From assembly GCA_031178065.1 (NCBI GenBank), contig JAPSJS010000004.1:39831-103830 (forward strand): DNA of 64,000 nucleotides. Direction: 5' to 3'. Of this stretch, positions 1 to 8,295 are shown in pieces (the first letter of the stretch is position 1; each line of letters starts with the position of its first letter). Source of the stretch: Altererythrobacter sp. (lineage in GTDB: Bacteria > Pseudomonadota > Alphaproteobacteria > Sphingomonadales > Sphingomonadaceae). The position numbers and the translations under genes were made by a program. Below the pieces are notes generated by a model. It had not been told where the DNA came from and ran no database searches. It was given only the letters and a program-made list of their open reading frames with translations.

Positions 1-652
1 CGAAACCTCTTACATCCAACTTGCCCGCTTCCAACCCGGCCATGGCAAACCATCGTTCCCAAAGACCCGCTGGGGCTCGCACGGAGAGGAGCGGATAACC
101 CGGCAGTTCTGCCTCCGCAGTCGGTGTAGTGCGCCCGTCTGCAAGGCGGGCCGCGCAGACCGGGACCGCTTCCGGGGTCAGCAGATGGATGGCTGCAATA
201 TTTGCGGGAACCGGGAGATCTCCCCAAATGGCGAGATGCACCTCACCGGTGACGAGACTCTGGACGTCCCGGGTTGCGACGATCTCCACGTCCAGACCGG
301 TCTGACGGCGAAGAGCGGGGAGGTGCGGTAGAAGCCACCCGGCGAGGCTATGCGAGGTCCCCAGGCGCAAGGGCCGTCCTTCGCCGAGGCGGATCGCGTC
401 GGTGGCATTCCGAATGCATCGGATCGCAGGCGCGACATTCTCAAGATAACGCGCGCCGACCTCGTTCAGAACGAGCGATTGGCCGGCGCGGTCGAACAGA
501 CGTGTGTCGAGGAACTGCTCGAGTGCCGCAATTCGGCGGCTGACGGCGGAAGGGCTGAGCGCGAGTCCGCGCCCGACCGCGCGCAGGCTCTTGCCCTGTG
601 CTGCCGCGACGAAAATCTCGATCGACTCGAGAGGCGGGGCCTTGCGTAGCAT
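1..652 (-). CDS. LysR-family transcriptional regulator, N-terminal part (cut by window edge)
   Basis: This reading frame is missing from the ORF track because it has no stop inside the window; I translated it by hand from the ATG at 652-650 down to base 1 (217 codons, open to the edge). The N-terminus has a winged helix-turn-helix of LysR type (LESIEIFVAAAQGKSLRAVG, then SPSAVSRRIAALEQFLDTRL), followed by the start of the effector-binding fold (RPLRLGTSHSLAGWLLPHLP). The LysR family binds DNA as tetramers and usually responds to a small metabolite. The organisation resembles the GcvA/AmpR type. It lies downstream of, and on the same strand as, the PhoD gene with about 100 bases between. Its target cannot be deduced because the neighbour on the other side is outside the window. 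The family call is firm; the role is unknown. Confidence 0.85.
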   Translation of the reverse strand, partial: MLRKAPPLESIEIFVAAAQGKSLRAVGRGLALSPSAVSRRIAALEQFLDTRLFDRAGQSLVLNEVGARYLENVAPAIRCIRNATDAIRLGEGRPLRLGTSHSLAGWLLPHLPALRRQTGLDVEIVATRDVQSLVTGEVHLAIWGDLPVPANIAAIHLLTPEAVPVCAARLADGRTTPTAEAELPGYPLLSVRAPAGLWERWFAMAGLEAGKLDVRGF

Positions 653-751
653 CGCGCCGCGATAGATCTGCAGTGTCACAGTTGTGCGACACAGCACGGG
701 CTGCGACGCATGCCGCTGGCGCCGGACCTTATGGTCTGTGCAAGCGCGTGA

Positions 752-2269
752 TCAGAGCGCGACGCCCGGCCGGCCGTCCTCGATGGTGAAGGTGCGCAGT
801 TGATGGCAGGCCGCGTTGGGATCGGCCAAGTCCGAGATTGCGCGCAGGCTGCCGTCGATCCGCTCGCGGCGGATGTCGAGCAGCACATAGCCTGCATGGG
901 CGTTGTCGCAATAACGGACGTGCGGGTTGAGGGCGGGCGCTGGGCCGAACAGCGCCTCGGGGCCATTGCGTGAGGCAAGGCAACTGGTGACGATCTCGGT
1001 CGCGACCGTGGGGCTTTCGGGCCGCGCAAAGTCGCGCTTCACGTCGTTGAGCCAGAACGAATGTACGTCGCCGCTCAAGATCACGGCATTGCGTGTGCTC
1101 GCAGCCTCGATCGCTTCCAGCAGCCGCGTGCGGGCAGCGCCGTAGCCGTCCCAGAATTGCGGATAGAGCGACTCCGGCCCGGACGGCAGCGCAAGACGGG
1201 CGAACAGCGTCTGCTGCGCGACAAGGGACCAGCGCGCCGGCCAAGTCGCGACCGTGCGCTCGAACCATCTCTCCTGCGCGTGCCCCAGCATCGATCCGCC
1301 ATCCTCGCCGGTCGGCGCGCAGCGGGCGATCGGCCCATCCGCCGCCTCGCCTTCTATGACGCAGGCGCTAGCCGAGCGGTACTGGCGCGTGTCGAGAATG
1401 TGCACGGCGGCAAGGCCGCCCCAGCGGACGCTGCGATAGAGCCGCACCTCTCCAGTCGGGAGGAATGCCGAAGGCCGGAGCGGCATATGCTCGAAATAGG
1501 CGCGATAGGCAGCAGCGCGGCGCCGGATGAAGGCCTGCGGATCGCCGGTATAGCCGGCATGTCCGGCGAAATAGTCGTTCTCGACCTCGTGATCGTCCCA
1601 GCTGACCAGGAACGGGATTGCCGCATGGGCCGCGGCGAGATCTGGATCGGTGCGATAGAGTGCGTGCCGGGCGCGATAGTCGTCGAGCGTCAGCGGGTCG
1701 GGTGCGCCGAAGGTGCGCACGTCCGGCCCCTCGCCGAACGAGCGCTCGTAGATGTAGTCGCCGACCTGCAGCACGGCGTCGACGTTCGATGCGATCATAT
1801 CACGGTAGCCGGTGAACCAGCCGTGCTCCCAGTGCTGGCATGAGGTGAGCGCCAGGCGCAGTCGTTGGGGCGCGGCGGCGATCGTCGCGACGGTTCCGAT
1901 GCGGCTGACGGCCTCGCCCAGATGGAAGCGATAGAAATAGCGCCTGCCCGGCTCCAATCCGCTCAGTTCTAGATGGACCGCGCCGCCGCGCGCCAGCGGC
2001 GCCAGCGCTGTTCCGCATCGCACGATCCGGCGGAAATCTTCATCCGAAGCGACTTCATAGCCGACCAGCCGGTCCTCCGTCAGTCCGGTGCATCGCGTCC
2101 ACAGCACGAAGCCGTCGGCCGCCGGTTCGCCTGAAGCGACGCCGAGTGCAAAAGGATCGGTTGTTGTCCGTGCGCGGTCTCCCGCAGGCCGTGCATATAC
2201 GCACCCGGCAAGAAATTGCGCCGCCGCAAGCGCGGCCGCCCGCCCAAGCAACTGCCGTCGGCCGAGCAT
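752..2269 (-). CDS. PhoD-like alkaline phosphatase D (metallophosphoesterase)
   Basis: A 505-residue protein of the PhoD family, secreted metal-dependent phosphodiesterases/phosphomonoesterases. The N-terminus combines a twin-arginine stretch (GRRQLLGRAAAL) with a lipobox (FLAGC), suggesting Tat export and lipid anchoring. An N-terminal Ig-like domain (about residues 40-130, FALGVASGEPAADGFVLWTR) is followed by the catalytic domain. Its metal-binding motifs are visible: TSCQHWEHGWF, GDYIYE near residue 180, SWDDHEVENDY near 230 and SGDVHSFWLNDV near 405. The ATG shares one base with the stop of the upstream TonB receptor (TGATG), so the two are co-transcribed and probably translationally coupled. 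The pairing suggests the receptor imports a phosphorylated compound or its product, which is inference. No phosphate-regulon box was identified. Confidence 0.9.
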   Translation of the reverse strand: MLGRRQLLGRAAALAAAQFLAGCVYARPAGDRARTTTDPFALGVASGEPAADGFVLWTRCTGLTEDRLVGYEVASDEDFRRIVRCGTALAPLARGGAVHLELSGLEPGRRYFYRFHLGEAVSRIGTVATIAAAPQRLRLALTSCQHWEHGWFTGYRDMIASNVDAVLQVGDYIYERSFGEGPDVRTFGAPDPLTLDDYRARHALYRTDPDLAAAHAAIPFLVSWDDHEVENDYFAGHAGYTGDPQAFIRRRAAAYRAYFEHMPLRPSAFLPTGEVRLYRSVRWGGLAAVHILDTRQYRSASACVIEGEAADGPIARCAPTGEDGGSMLGHAQERWFERTVATWPARWSLVAQQTLFARLALPSGPESLYPQFWDGYGAARTRLLEAIEAASTRNAVILSGDVHSFWLNDVKRDFARPESPTVATEIVTSCLASRNGPEALFGPAPALNPHVRYCDNAHAGYVLLDIRRERIDGSLRAISDLADPNAACHQLRTFTIEDGRPGVAL

Positions 2270-4560
2270 CAGAAGCGCGCCGTAAGCCGGGCGTAATAGG
2301 CCCGGCCGTTGAGCCCGATCGGCGTCTCCTCGCCGGTCGGGAAGCTGCCGCCGGTGGCGCCGATCGCGAGGTCCTGTCCGGCGATCTCGTCGGGCCGCGC
2401 ATCGAACAGGTTCTGCACGCCAAGCACGAACCGGATGCCGTCCGCCAGCGCATAGCCGGCGGCAAGGTCGACCACCTCCTTGCCGCCAAAGGTCTGCGCT
2501 CCGATCAGTGGCGCGGACGTGTAGGTTCCGAATGCCGCCACATTGGCGCGGACGTCGAATGGTCCATGCTCCAGGCTCGCTTGCGCGGTGAACTTGCCGC
2601 GCGGCTGCGCATCGGTGAGGAACAGGATCGACTTGTCGCTCAGCAGTGGCAGCGAGGGCAGCACCGGATTGGCACGCAAGGTGTCGAGTTCCGACTTGAA
2701 CCAGCCATAGCCGAGCTGGAGCGAGCCGCGCGTCTCTGCGCCGAGGCTCCCCTGCCAGCGCGCGGTGACTTCGATGCCGCGTGTCGAGGTATCGACCGCG
2801 TTCGTAAAGAAACGCACCTGCTGATATCCGGTGATCCCCGCATCATTCAGGATCGCCTGGACTGCGGCGCCGCCCAGCTGCTCGCTCAGCGCGATCCGAT
2901 CACGAATGCGGATGCGGAACCAGTCGGCGGTGAAGGCGAAGCCATCGAACGGCCCGAACACCAACCCGACCGTTGTGTTGCGCGAACGCTCGGGCTTGAG
3001 GTCGCTGGCGCCCAGTGCGCGCGCCACCGGGTGTGCGACCGGAAGCGTGCCGACGGTGACGAGCTGGCCCTGGCTTGTCGCGCCCTGGATCGCGCTGAAA
3101 TATTGTTGCTGGAGCGACGGCGCTTTGAAGCCCGTACCGATCGTGCCGCGCAGCGCCACGCCGTCCGCTGCATCGAATCGCGCGGTCGCGCGCCAGGTCG
3201 TCTCGCCGCCGAAGTCGTCGTAATGGTCGTGACGCACCGCGCCGCCGAGCAGCAGCGTTTCGACCGGCCGCAATTCGACATCGAGATAGGCGGCATAGGC
3301 GTCGCGTTTCTCGTCGGTCGGGTTGCTCGGGTTGAAGCCGGCAAAGCCGTCGGCGCCGAGCCCGAAATAGGCCTGCGGCTCACCGCTGCGGATGCTGTAG
3401 CGCTCGCTGCGATACTGGCCGCCCGCCGCGATGTTGCCGCCCGCCAGGAGGCCTTCAATCGGCAGCGAAAGGGCAAGGTCGCCGACATGCTGGCCGTAGG
3501 TCACGCCGCCAGAATCGAAGCTGGTCGGGCTCTCCAGGCCGAGCGATATATTGGCGGTGTCGTGGACGCGGAAGTCCGCCTGATTCTCGCCATAGCCGTA
3601 GCTCAGATTGGCGCGCAGCCGGCCGAACTCCGTCCTGATGCCAACGGTCCCGCCGAAGTCCCAGATGCGCGGCTCGATGATCGGCAGGAAGCCGTCGGGA
3701 TAGAGCGGGGAGAAACCCGGCACGCGGAACCCCGCGGCATTGTTGGAGATCTTCCGCGTAACCGCGCCAAATGCATAGAGCTCGGCCCTGCCTAGCGGCA
3801 GCCCGGCATCGAACGCGAAATTGGCGACACGCGCTTCGGGATCACCGATGCGGTAGGTGACGCGATCGAAACGCTGATCGACGAAGGCGCGATTGGTCGC
3901 CTCCTGCCCGCGCGCGAGCGCAGTCAGGGTCAAATGGCCTCCATTGCCCAGGCCCAATCCCGCGCTGGCTGTCACCATCCCGTTCAGCCCGTCGCCTTCT
4001 TCGGTGATGCCGGCCAGCAATTCGCCGTAGCCGCCCGACGCGTTCGATTTCAGGATGATGTTGACGACCCCCGCGATCGCATCCGAACCATATTGCGCTG
4101 CCGCCCCGTCGCGCAGCACTTCGATCCGTTCGATCGCGCTTTGCGGGATGGTGTCGAGGTCGACACCTGCCGATCCGCGGCCGATACTGTTGTTGACGTT
4201 GAGCACTGCGTTCGCATGCCAACGCTTGCCGTTGACGAGCACCAACGTCTGGTCCGGCGAGAGGCCGCGCAACGTGACCGGCCGGGTGTTGGCCGCGGTC
4301 GCGGTCGTTGCGGCGCGTGCGAAGTTCACGCCCGGCTCGAGGAAATTGAGCGCGCGGCCGAGATCCGGATAGCCGCTCTCCAGAACTTCATCGCCTTCTA
4401 CGACGTCAACGGGTGCCGACGATTCCAGCGCCGTTCGCCCCTCCGTGCGTGTGCCGGTCACGACAATTTCGCTGTCGCTCATTGGGTCAGGGCGCGCGTC
4501 CTGCGCATGTACTTCGCATGCCGAAAGAGCGGCGGTGGTGAGCAGCAGTGCGCGAATCAT
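2269..4560 (-). CDS. TonB-dependent outer-membrane receptor
   Basis: A 763-residue TonB-dependent receptor. A signal peptide is followed by a TonB-box-like segment (SEIVVTGTRTEG), a plug domain with the typical LRGLSPDQTLVLVNGKRWH and IERIEVLRDGAAAQYGSDAI motifs (about residues 50-175), and a long beta-barrel ending in aromatic Phe (RLTARF), as outer-membrane proteins do. Receptors of this class import scarce or large substrates using TonB-ExbBD energy. It is the first gene of a two-gene unit with phoD, with a one-base stop/start overlap. The N-terminus has a Cys (LSACEV) that could be a lipobox, but the following residues are not typical. The substrate is unknown; an organophosphate is a guess from the partner gene. 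Upstream lies the gene-poor gap at 4561-5320. Confidence 0.92.
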   Translation of the reverse strand: MIRALLLTTAALSACEVHAQDARPDPMSDSEIVVTGTRTEGRTALESSAPVDVVEGDEVLESGYPDLGRALNFLEPGVNFARAATTATAANTRPVTLRGLSPDQTLVLVNGKRWHANAVLNVNNSIGRGSAGVDLDTIPQSAIERIEVLRDGAAAQYGSDAIAGVVNIILKSNASGGYGELLAGITEEGDGLNGMVTASAGLGLGNGGHLTLTALARGQEATNRAFVDQRFDRVTYRIGDPEARVANFAFDAGLPLGRAELYAFGAVTRKISNNAAGFRVPGFSPLYPDGFLPIIEPRIWDFGGTVGIRTEFGRLRANLSYGYGENQADFRVHDTANISLGLESPTSFDSGGVTYGQHVGDLALSLPIEGLLAGGNIAAGGQYRSERYSIRSGEPQAYFGLGADGFAGFNPSNPTDEKRDAYAAYLDVELRPVETLLLGGAVRHDHYDDFGGETTWRATARFDAADGVALRGTIGTGFKAPSLQQQYFSAIQGATSQGQLVTVGTLPVAHPVARALGASDLKPERSRNTTVGLVFGPFDGFAFTADWFRIRIRDRIALSEQLGGAAVQAILNDAGITGYQQVRFFTNAVDTSTRGIEVTARWQGSLGAETRGSLQLGYGWFKSELDTLRANPVLPSLPLLSDKSILFLTDAQPRGKFTAQASLEHGPFDVRANVAAFGTYTSAPLIGAQTFGGKEVVDLAAGYALADGIRFVLGVQNLFDARPDEIAGQDLAIGATGGSFPTGEETPIGLNGRAYYARLTARF

Positions 4561-4845
4561 GGACGTCCCCGATGTGCTATGTCGGAGGCGCCGTTAGCTG
4601 CGGCCCCGCGGGCAGCGGTATCGCTGTATCGGCGACACCTGTTGCGGGATGAACAACAGGGCAGGCCTTGCCCGGCAGATCAGCAAATGCACACTCGGGA
4701 TCACGCGGTTCGCGAGCCGGGTCCGAGGCGCGCGGGAGTGGCACGCTTCGCCGGCCTGTATTATACGGGCGCTCGATCGGCGTTTCGTTGACTCGGCAGA
4801 CCCTGCGCTTGCGGCCGCCGTTTGGCGCGATCAACCAGTTGCTCG

Positions 4846-5085
4846 TTGCTGGCGGACAAGGGTTATGACGGCGACCGCTTCCGCGAAAGCCTGTTGATCC
4901 GAGGTATCCTGCCCGGTCATCTCGCCTCGCTCTAACCGCAAGGTGCCCGAGCATCCCGACTACCGCCGCTATGAGGATCGCAACCGCATCAAGCGCATGT
5001 TCGGCAAGTTGAAGCAGCAGCGCCGCATCGCCACCCGCTAAGACAATCCTCTCCTTCGACAGTTCTCTCAACCTCGCCCCAATGG
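4846..5085 (+). pseudogene. IS5-family transposase remnant (C-terminal fragment, frameshifted)
   Basis: Three short blocks in different frames read as the C-terminal half of an IS5/IS427-like DDE transposase. Block 1 (from 4846) is LLADKGYDGDRFRESLLIRG. Block 2, after a frameshift near 4915, is SNRKVPEHPDYRRYEDRNRI followed by KRMFGKLKQQRRIATR and a stop. Block 3, after a second shift near 5041, is KTILSFDSSLNLA. The family signature Y(2)R(3)E(6)K is recognisable as YEDRNRIKRMFGKLK, but the catalytic Glu is Lys. The element is therefore dead by frameshifts, loss of the N-terminal half and loss of a catalytic residue. No terminal inverted repeats could be paired. It marks an old insertion in this gap. 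Confidence 0.75.
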
Positions 5086-5228
5086 AAAGTGTCTCACCTG
5101 AGTCGGTCTCGTTGCTTCCCAGCGATGCTAGGAAAAGCGCATGTCTAATGTGGGGTAAAATGTGGGGCTTCCAGACGCCGGATCAAAAAATGAGTCTTTA
5201 TAACAAACTGTTACAATAGTTCTTGGCA

Positions 5229-5245
5229 GTCCTCCCGCTCCGCCA
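5229..5245 (+). other. tRNA 3'-end-like fragment, possible attachment-site scar
   Basis: The string GTCCTCCCGCTCCGCCA has the form of a tRNA 3' terminus: part of the T arm, the acceptor strand, then the discriminator base and CCA. No tRNA body lies upstream, where the DNA is AT-rich. Integrative elements that insert into tRNA genes commonly leave such a copy at one end. An integrase gene is not visible, so this is only a candidate attL/attR relic. Confidence 0.3.
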
Positions 5246-5320
5246 CCCGTTTTGCGGCACAGCCGCTTCGGCTTCCTGAAAAGCTTCAGCCAAGGTCGCG
5301 ATCCTACCGACCGAGCTGCG

Positions 5321-6574
5321 TTACTCGTTCCCCGCCGACGCGGGGCGTCCGAGGAGCAGGCGGGCCTGTGTGCCCCAGCCGCCTATGAAGAGGTCGTCGG
5401 CGCCGTCGCCGTTCACATCGCCTACGGCCATGCTCCAGCTTCGGCCGACGGTCGTGCTCGGGATGGTGGCGGCCGTGGCGTCGCGAAACCGACCCTGGCC
5501 GTCGTTGGCATAGGCGCGGACCTGGAGGGGGGCGAAGCCGGGCACCGCGATGGCACCGACGATCAGGTCGGGATGGCCGTCGCCGTTAAAATCCATGACA
5601 GCGCCGCCCCAGCTGGAGAAGCGGTTGGGCGGCAGGCGCTCGGCCGTTTCATCGACGAAGCGCCCGGATTCGTCCTGCACCAGCAGCCGTGCCTGCGGGT
5701 CCTTTTCCCAGTCCCCGGCATTGCTGGTGAGATTGAGCAGCAGGAGGTCGCGCCTTCCGTCGCCATTGGCATCGAACACGTGGACCTCGCGCGTCTCGAG
5801 CGGCGTGACCTGATCGAGCCTGGCAGATGCCTCTGCGAAACGGCCCGTGCCGTCGTTGACGAGCAGCCGTGTCGGGGGCGCTTCGGTCGCAACTGCCATA
5901 TCGAGATCGCCATCGCCGTCCAAGTCGGCGAGTGCGACGCCCTGCGCCCTGTTGCCGACCGTTGGCAAATGCGTCACGGTGCGATCCTCGAACCAGCCCG
6001 GCCGGCGCGGATCGTTCAGCCAGAGAAAGTTGCGGCCCCCTTCCTCCTCGCCCGAATTGCCGACGACGATATCGGGCAGGCCGTCGCCGTCGACGTCGCC
6101 CACTGCCAGTCCGTTGCCTTCGCTCCTCGCCGGCAGCCGGTCGCTCGCGTCGACGAATCGCCCGTCGCCGCGGCCGAGGAACAACTGGTGTGTCCGGTCG
6201 TCCTCGGCGACGAAGATCACGTCCATATGGCCGTCGCGGTCGAAATCGGCCGCGCGCACGTGTTCGGTGTCGTGCGGGCGCTGACCGAAGGCGCCCTCGC
6301 GCCAGGCGAAGCGGCCATGCCCATCGTTGAGGTAGATCCGATTCACGTCACCCTCGACCGCGAGCGCCGCATCGAGATCGCCGTCGCCATCGTAATCGGC
6401 GAGCGCGATATCGAGGGCATGTAACTCGGGCGCCTGCGGCAGATGGGTCGCGGTTACGTCGCGCAGGGTGGTCGGTGGGCCGTCCGCCGGTGCCTGCGCC
6501 TGGCACGCTCCGGCGACCAGGAGCGCGGCGGTCCAGAGCAGCGGACGATAGCGGCCGTTTGTCTGTGCGCCCAT
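5321..6574 (-). CDS. VCBS/FG-GAP repeat lipoprotein, predicted seven-bladed beta-propeller
   Basis: A 417-residue secreted protein. A hydrophobic signal ends in a lipobox (LLVAGAC, Cys24), so it is probably lipid-anchored. The rest is seven VCBS/FG-GAP repeats, each with a calcium-binding D-x-D/N-G-D-G loop: DYDGDGDLD, DFDRDGHMD, DVDGDGLPD, DLDGDGDLD, DANGDGRRD, DFNGDGHPD and DVNGDGADD. Seven such repeats fit one closed beta-propeller, as in integrin alpha heads and several bacterial lyases or binding proteins. No catalytic domain is present. It follows the GMC oxidoreductase gene by 13 bases and closes the nine-gene operon, so it may bind substrate or scaffold the periplasmic enzymes; that role is inference. 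A small hairpin (agccg-ctt-cggct, near 5264) lies just beyond the stop but lacks a good T-tract. Confidence 0.88.
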   Translation of the reverse strand: MGAQTNGRYRPLLWTAALLVAGACQAQAPADGPPTTLRDVTATHLPQAPELHALDIALADYDGDGDLDAALAVEGDVNRIYLNDGHGRFAWREGAFGQRPHDTEHVRAADFDRDGHMDVIFVAEDDRTHQLFLGRGDGRFVDASDRLPARSEGNGLAVGDVDGDGLPDIVVGNSGEEEGGRNFLWLNDPRRPGWFEDRTVTHLPTVGNRAQGVALADLDGDGDLDMAVATEAPPTRLLVNDGTGRFAEASARLDQVTPLETREVHVFDANGDGRRDLLLLNLTSNAGDWEKDPQARLLVQDESGRFVDETAERLPPNRFSSWGGAVMDFNGDGHPDLIVGAIAVPGFAPLQVRAYANDGQGRFRDATAATIPSTTVGRSWSMAVGDVNGDGADDLFIGGWGTQARLLLGRPASAGNE

Positions 6575-6587
6575 GACCTGTCTACCG

Positions 6588-8270
6588 TTAGATCGCGCCC
6601 GCCTTTAACTGCTTGACCGCGTAGTCGGCCGCACGGGCGGTGAGCGCCATGAAGGTCAGCGACGGGTTCACGCAGGAGATCGAGGCCATCTGCGCACCGT
6701 CGGTCACGAAGAGGTTGGCCGCGTCGTGCGCCTGGCTCCACTTGTTGAGGACCGACTGGCGGGGGTCGGCGCCCATGCGTGCGCCGCCCATCTCGTGGAT
6801 CGCATCGCCGGGAACGTGCTCCCGGCGATTGCTCGTTACGTTCGTCAGGCCGGCGGCACGCAGCATCCTTTCGCCCTCGGTTTGCGCGTCGCTCATCATC
6901 TTGAGCTCATTGTCGCGGAAGGTCACGTTGAAGCGCATCTGGGGAATCCCGAAGCGGTCGACCTTGTCCGGGTGGAGCGAGACGTGGTTGTCCTCGTAAG
7001 GCAGGCATTCGCCGAACGCGCCCATGCCGAACTTCCACGGGCCGTAGCCGCGCATGCCGTGCTTCATCGAAGCGCCGAAGCCCTCGGGCGGCAGCGGGCT
7101 GCGATAGGCGCTGCCCTGATAGCCGTAGCCGCGCAGGAAGCCGATCCCTTCCTCGCCCCCGACATTGCGGAACCGCGGGATGTAGACCCCGCCCGGACGC
7201 CGGCCGTATTCGATGTATTCGGTCATGCCTGCGATATCGCCCGAGATGTCGACCCGGAAGATGTGGTCCATGACATAGCGGCCGAGCGTGCCACTGTTGT
7301 CGAAGTGGCTGCGGCCGGTGCCGGGGATGCGCGAGTTCATAAGGATCTGCGTCGAGGCCATCGCCGAGGCGCAGAGGAAGACCAGCCGCGCCGGGATGAT
7401 CTCCGCCTGCTTCGTGTTCGCGTCCACCACGCGCACGCCGGTGACTCGCTTGGTCGCCGGATCGTACTCGAGGTTGCTGACCACCGCGTCCGAACGCAGC
7501 GTCAGCAGCCCCGTTGCCCGCGCCGCAGGGAGCGTCACCGCCTGAGTCGAGAAATAGGCGCCGAACGAGCAGCCGCGGCCGCACTGGGCGCGGAACTGGC
7601 ACTTGCTGCGGCCCTGCTCCGGCTTGTCCTCCGTCATGTTGGAGAGACGCGTGTGGATCAGCTTGCGCCCCGGCGAGGACGCCTCGAGCCGTTCCTTCAC
7701 CCACTTTTCCGCGACATTCATCGGGATCGGCGGCTGGAACTGGCTGTCGGGCAGTTGCGGCAGGTTCTCGCGCGAGCCCGAGACGCCGACGTAGTTCTCG
7801 ACATAGTCGTACCAGGGCGCGAGGTCGTCATAGCCGATCGGCCATTCGCCGCCGATGTTCTCGCGCTTGTTCGCCTCGAAGTCCTCGGGCCCCCAGCGGA
7901 ACGACCAGCGGCCCCAGATAAGAGACTTGCCGCCGACCGCGCCGGGGCGGATCCAGTAGAACTTCTCGCCCTCGTCGTAGGCGTAGGGGTTGAGGCGGTC
8001 GTTGTTGTAGAACTTCTGGTTGCTGGGCGAGACATAGCCGTGCGTGGCGATGAAGTAGTCGCTCTTCACCAGCGGCCTGGGCATCATGTTGCGCGCCGGA
8101 ATCTCGTAGGGCGGGGCGCCGTCGTAGGTATAGTCCGCGCCATGCTCGACCATCACGCCGCGGTCGAGCATCAGCACGCGCAGCCCTTTCTCGGTGAGCT
8201 CCTTCGCGGCCCAGCCGCCGCTGACGCCCGAGCCGATGACGATTGCGTCGAATTGGTCCGTCGCTGCCAT
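6588..8270 (-). CDS. GMC-family FAD oxidoreductase, glucoside 3-dehydrogenase/gluconate 2-dehydrogenase alpha-like subunit
   Basis: A 560-residue flavoprotein. The FAD-binding Rossmann motif is at residues 8-40 (DAIVIGSGVSGGWAAKEL), a Cys cluster (CQFRAQCGRGC) lies near residue 225, and the C-terminal GMC domain has HEMGGARMG near residue 495 and SCVNPSLTFMALTARAADYA at the end. In relatives with this layout (FAD-glucose dehydrogenase, glucoside 3-dehydrogenase) the Cys cluster holds a 3Fe-4S centre and electrons leave through a cytochrome c. The protein has no signal peptide, and in the family it is exported by riding on the Tat signal of the small subunit. That partner is encoded two genes upstream, and a cytochrome c starts the operon. 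Oxidation of a sugar C3 hydroxyl is the likely reaction; the substrate is unproven. Confidence 0.88.
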   Translation of the reverse strand: MAATDQFDAIVIGSGVSGGWAAKELTEKGLRVLMLDRGVMVEHGADYTYDGAPPYEIPARNMMPRPLVKSDYFIATHGYVSPSNQKFYNNDRLNPYAYDEGEKFYWIRPGAVGGKSLIWGRWSFRWGPEDFEANKRENIGGEWPIGYDDLAPWYDYVENYVGVSGSRENLPQLPDSQFQPPIPMNVAEKWVKERLEASSPGRKLIHTRLSNMTEDKPEQGRSKCQFRAQCGRGCSFGAYFSTQAVTLPAARATGLLTLRSDAVVSNLEYDPATKRVTGVRVVDANTKQAEIIPARLVFLCASAMASTQILMNSRIPGTGRSHFDNSGTLGRYVMDHIFRVDISGDIAGMTEYIEYGRRPGGVYIPRFRNVGGEEGIGFLRGYGYQGSAYRSPLPPEGFGASMKHGMRGYGPWKFGMGAFGECLPYEDNHVSLHPDKVDRFGIPQMRFNVTFRDNELKMMSDAQTEGERMLRAAGLTNVTSNRREHVPGDAIHEMGGARMGADPRQSVLNKWSQAHDAANLFVTDGAQMASISCVNPSLTFMALTARAADYAVKQLKAGAI

Positions 8271-8295
8271 GAGAAATGTTCCTTGCGTAATCGGT

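Larger units (their letters stand above)
4561..5320. other. gene-poor stretch with mobile-element debris
   Basis: No intact gene is supported in these 760 bases. The ORF at 4577-5071 on the minus strand and the small plus-strand ORFs show no family features and are probably chance. What can be recognised is a decayed IS5-type transposase end (4846-5085) and a tRNA-3'-end-like string (5229-5245), both listed separately. The segment around 5150-5220 is AT-richer than its surroundings (taacaaactgttacaatag) and contains two copies of tgtggggt/tgtggggc, as is common near integrase attachment sites. The promoter of the TonB receptor/phoD unit should lie in about 4561-4700, but no clear -35/-10 pair stands out. 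Confidence 0.6.

Noticed and set aside
2146-3795. 549-aa plus-strand ORF
   Set aside because: Antisense of the TonB receptor gene at 2269-4560.
4577-5071. 164-aa minus-strand ORF in the gene-poor gap
   Set aside because: No recognisable family; it runs antisense through the transposase remnant.
5262-5280. small hairpin AGCCG-CTT-CGGCT after the VCBS gene as terminator
   Set aside because: Only a five-base stem without a T-tract on the transcribed strand; too weak to list as a terminator.
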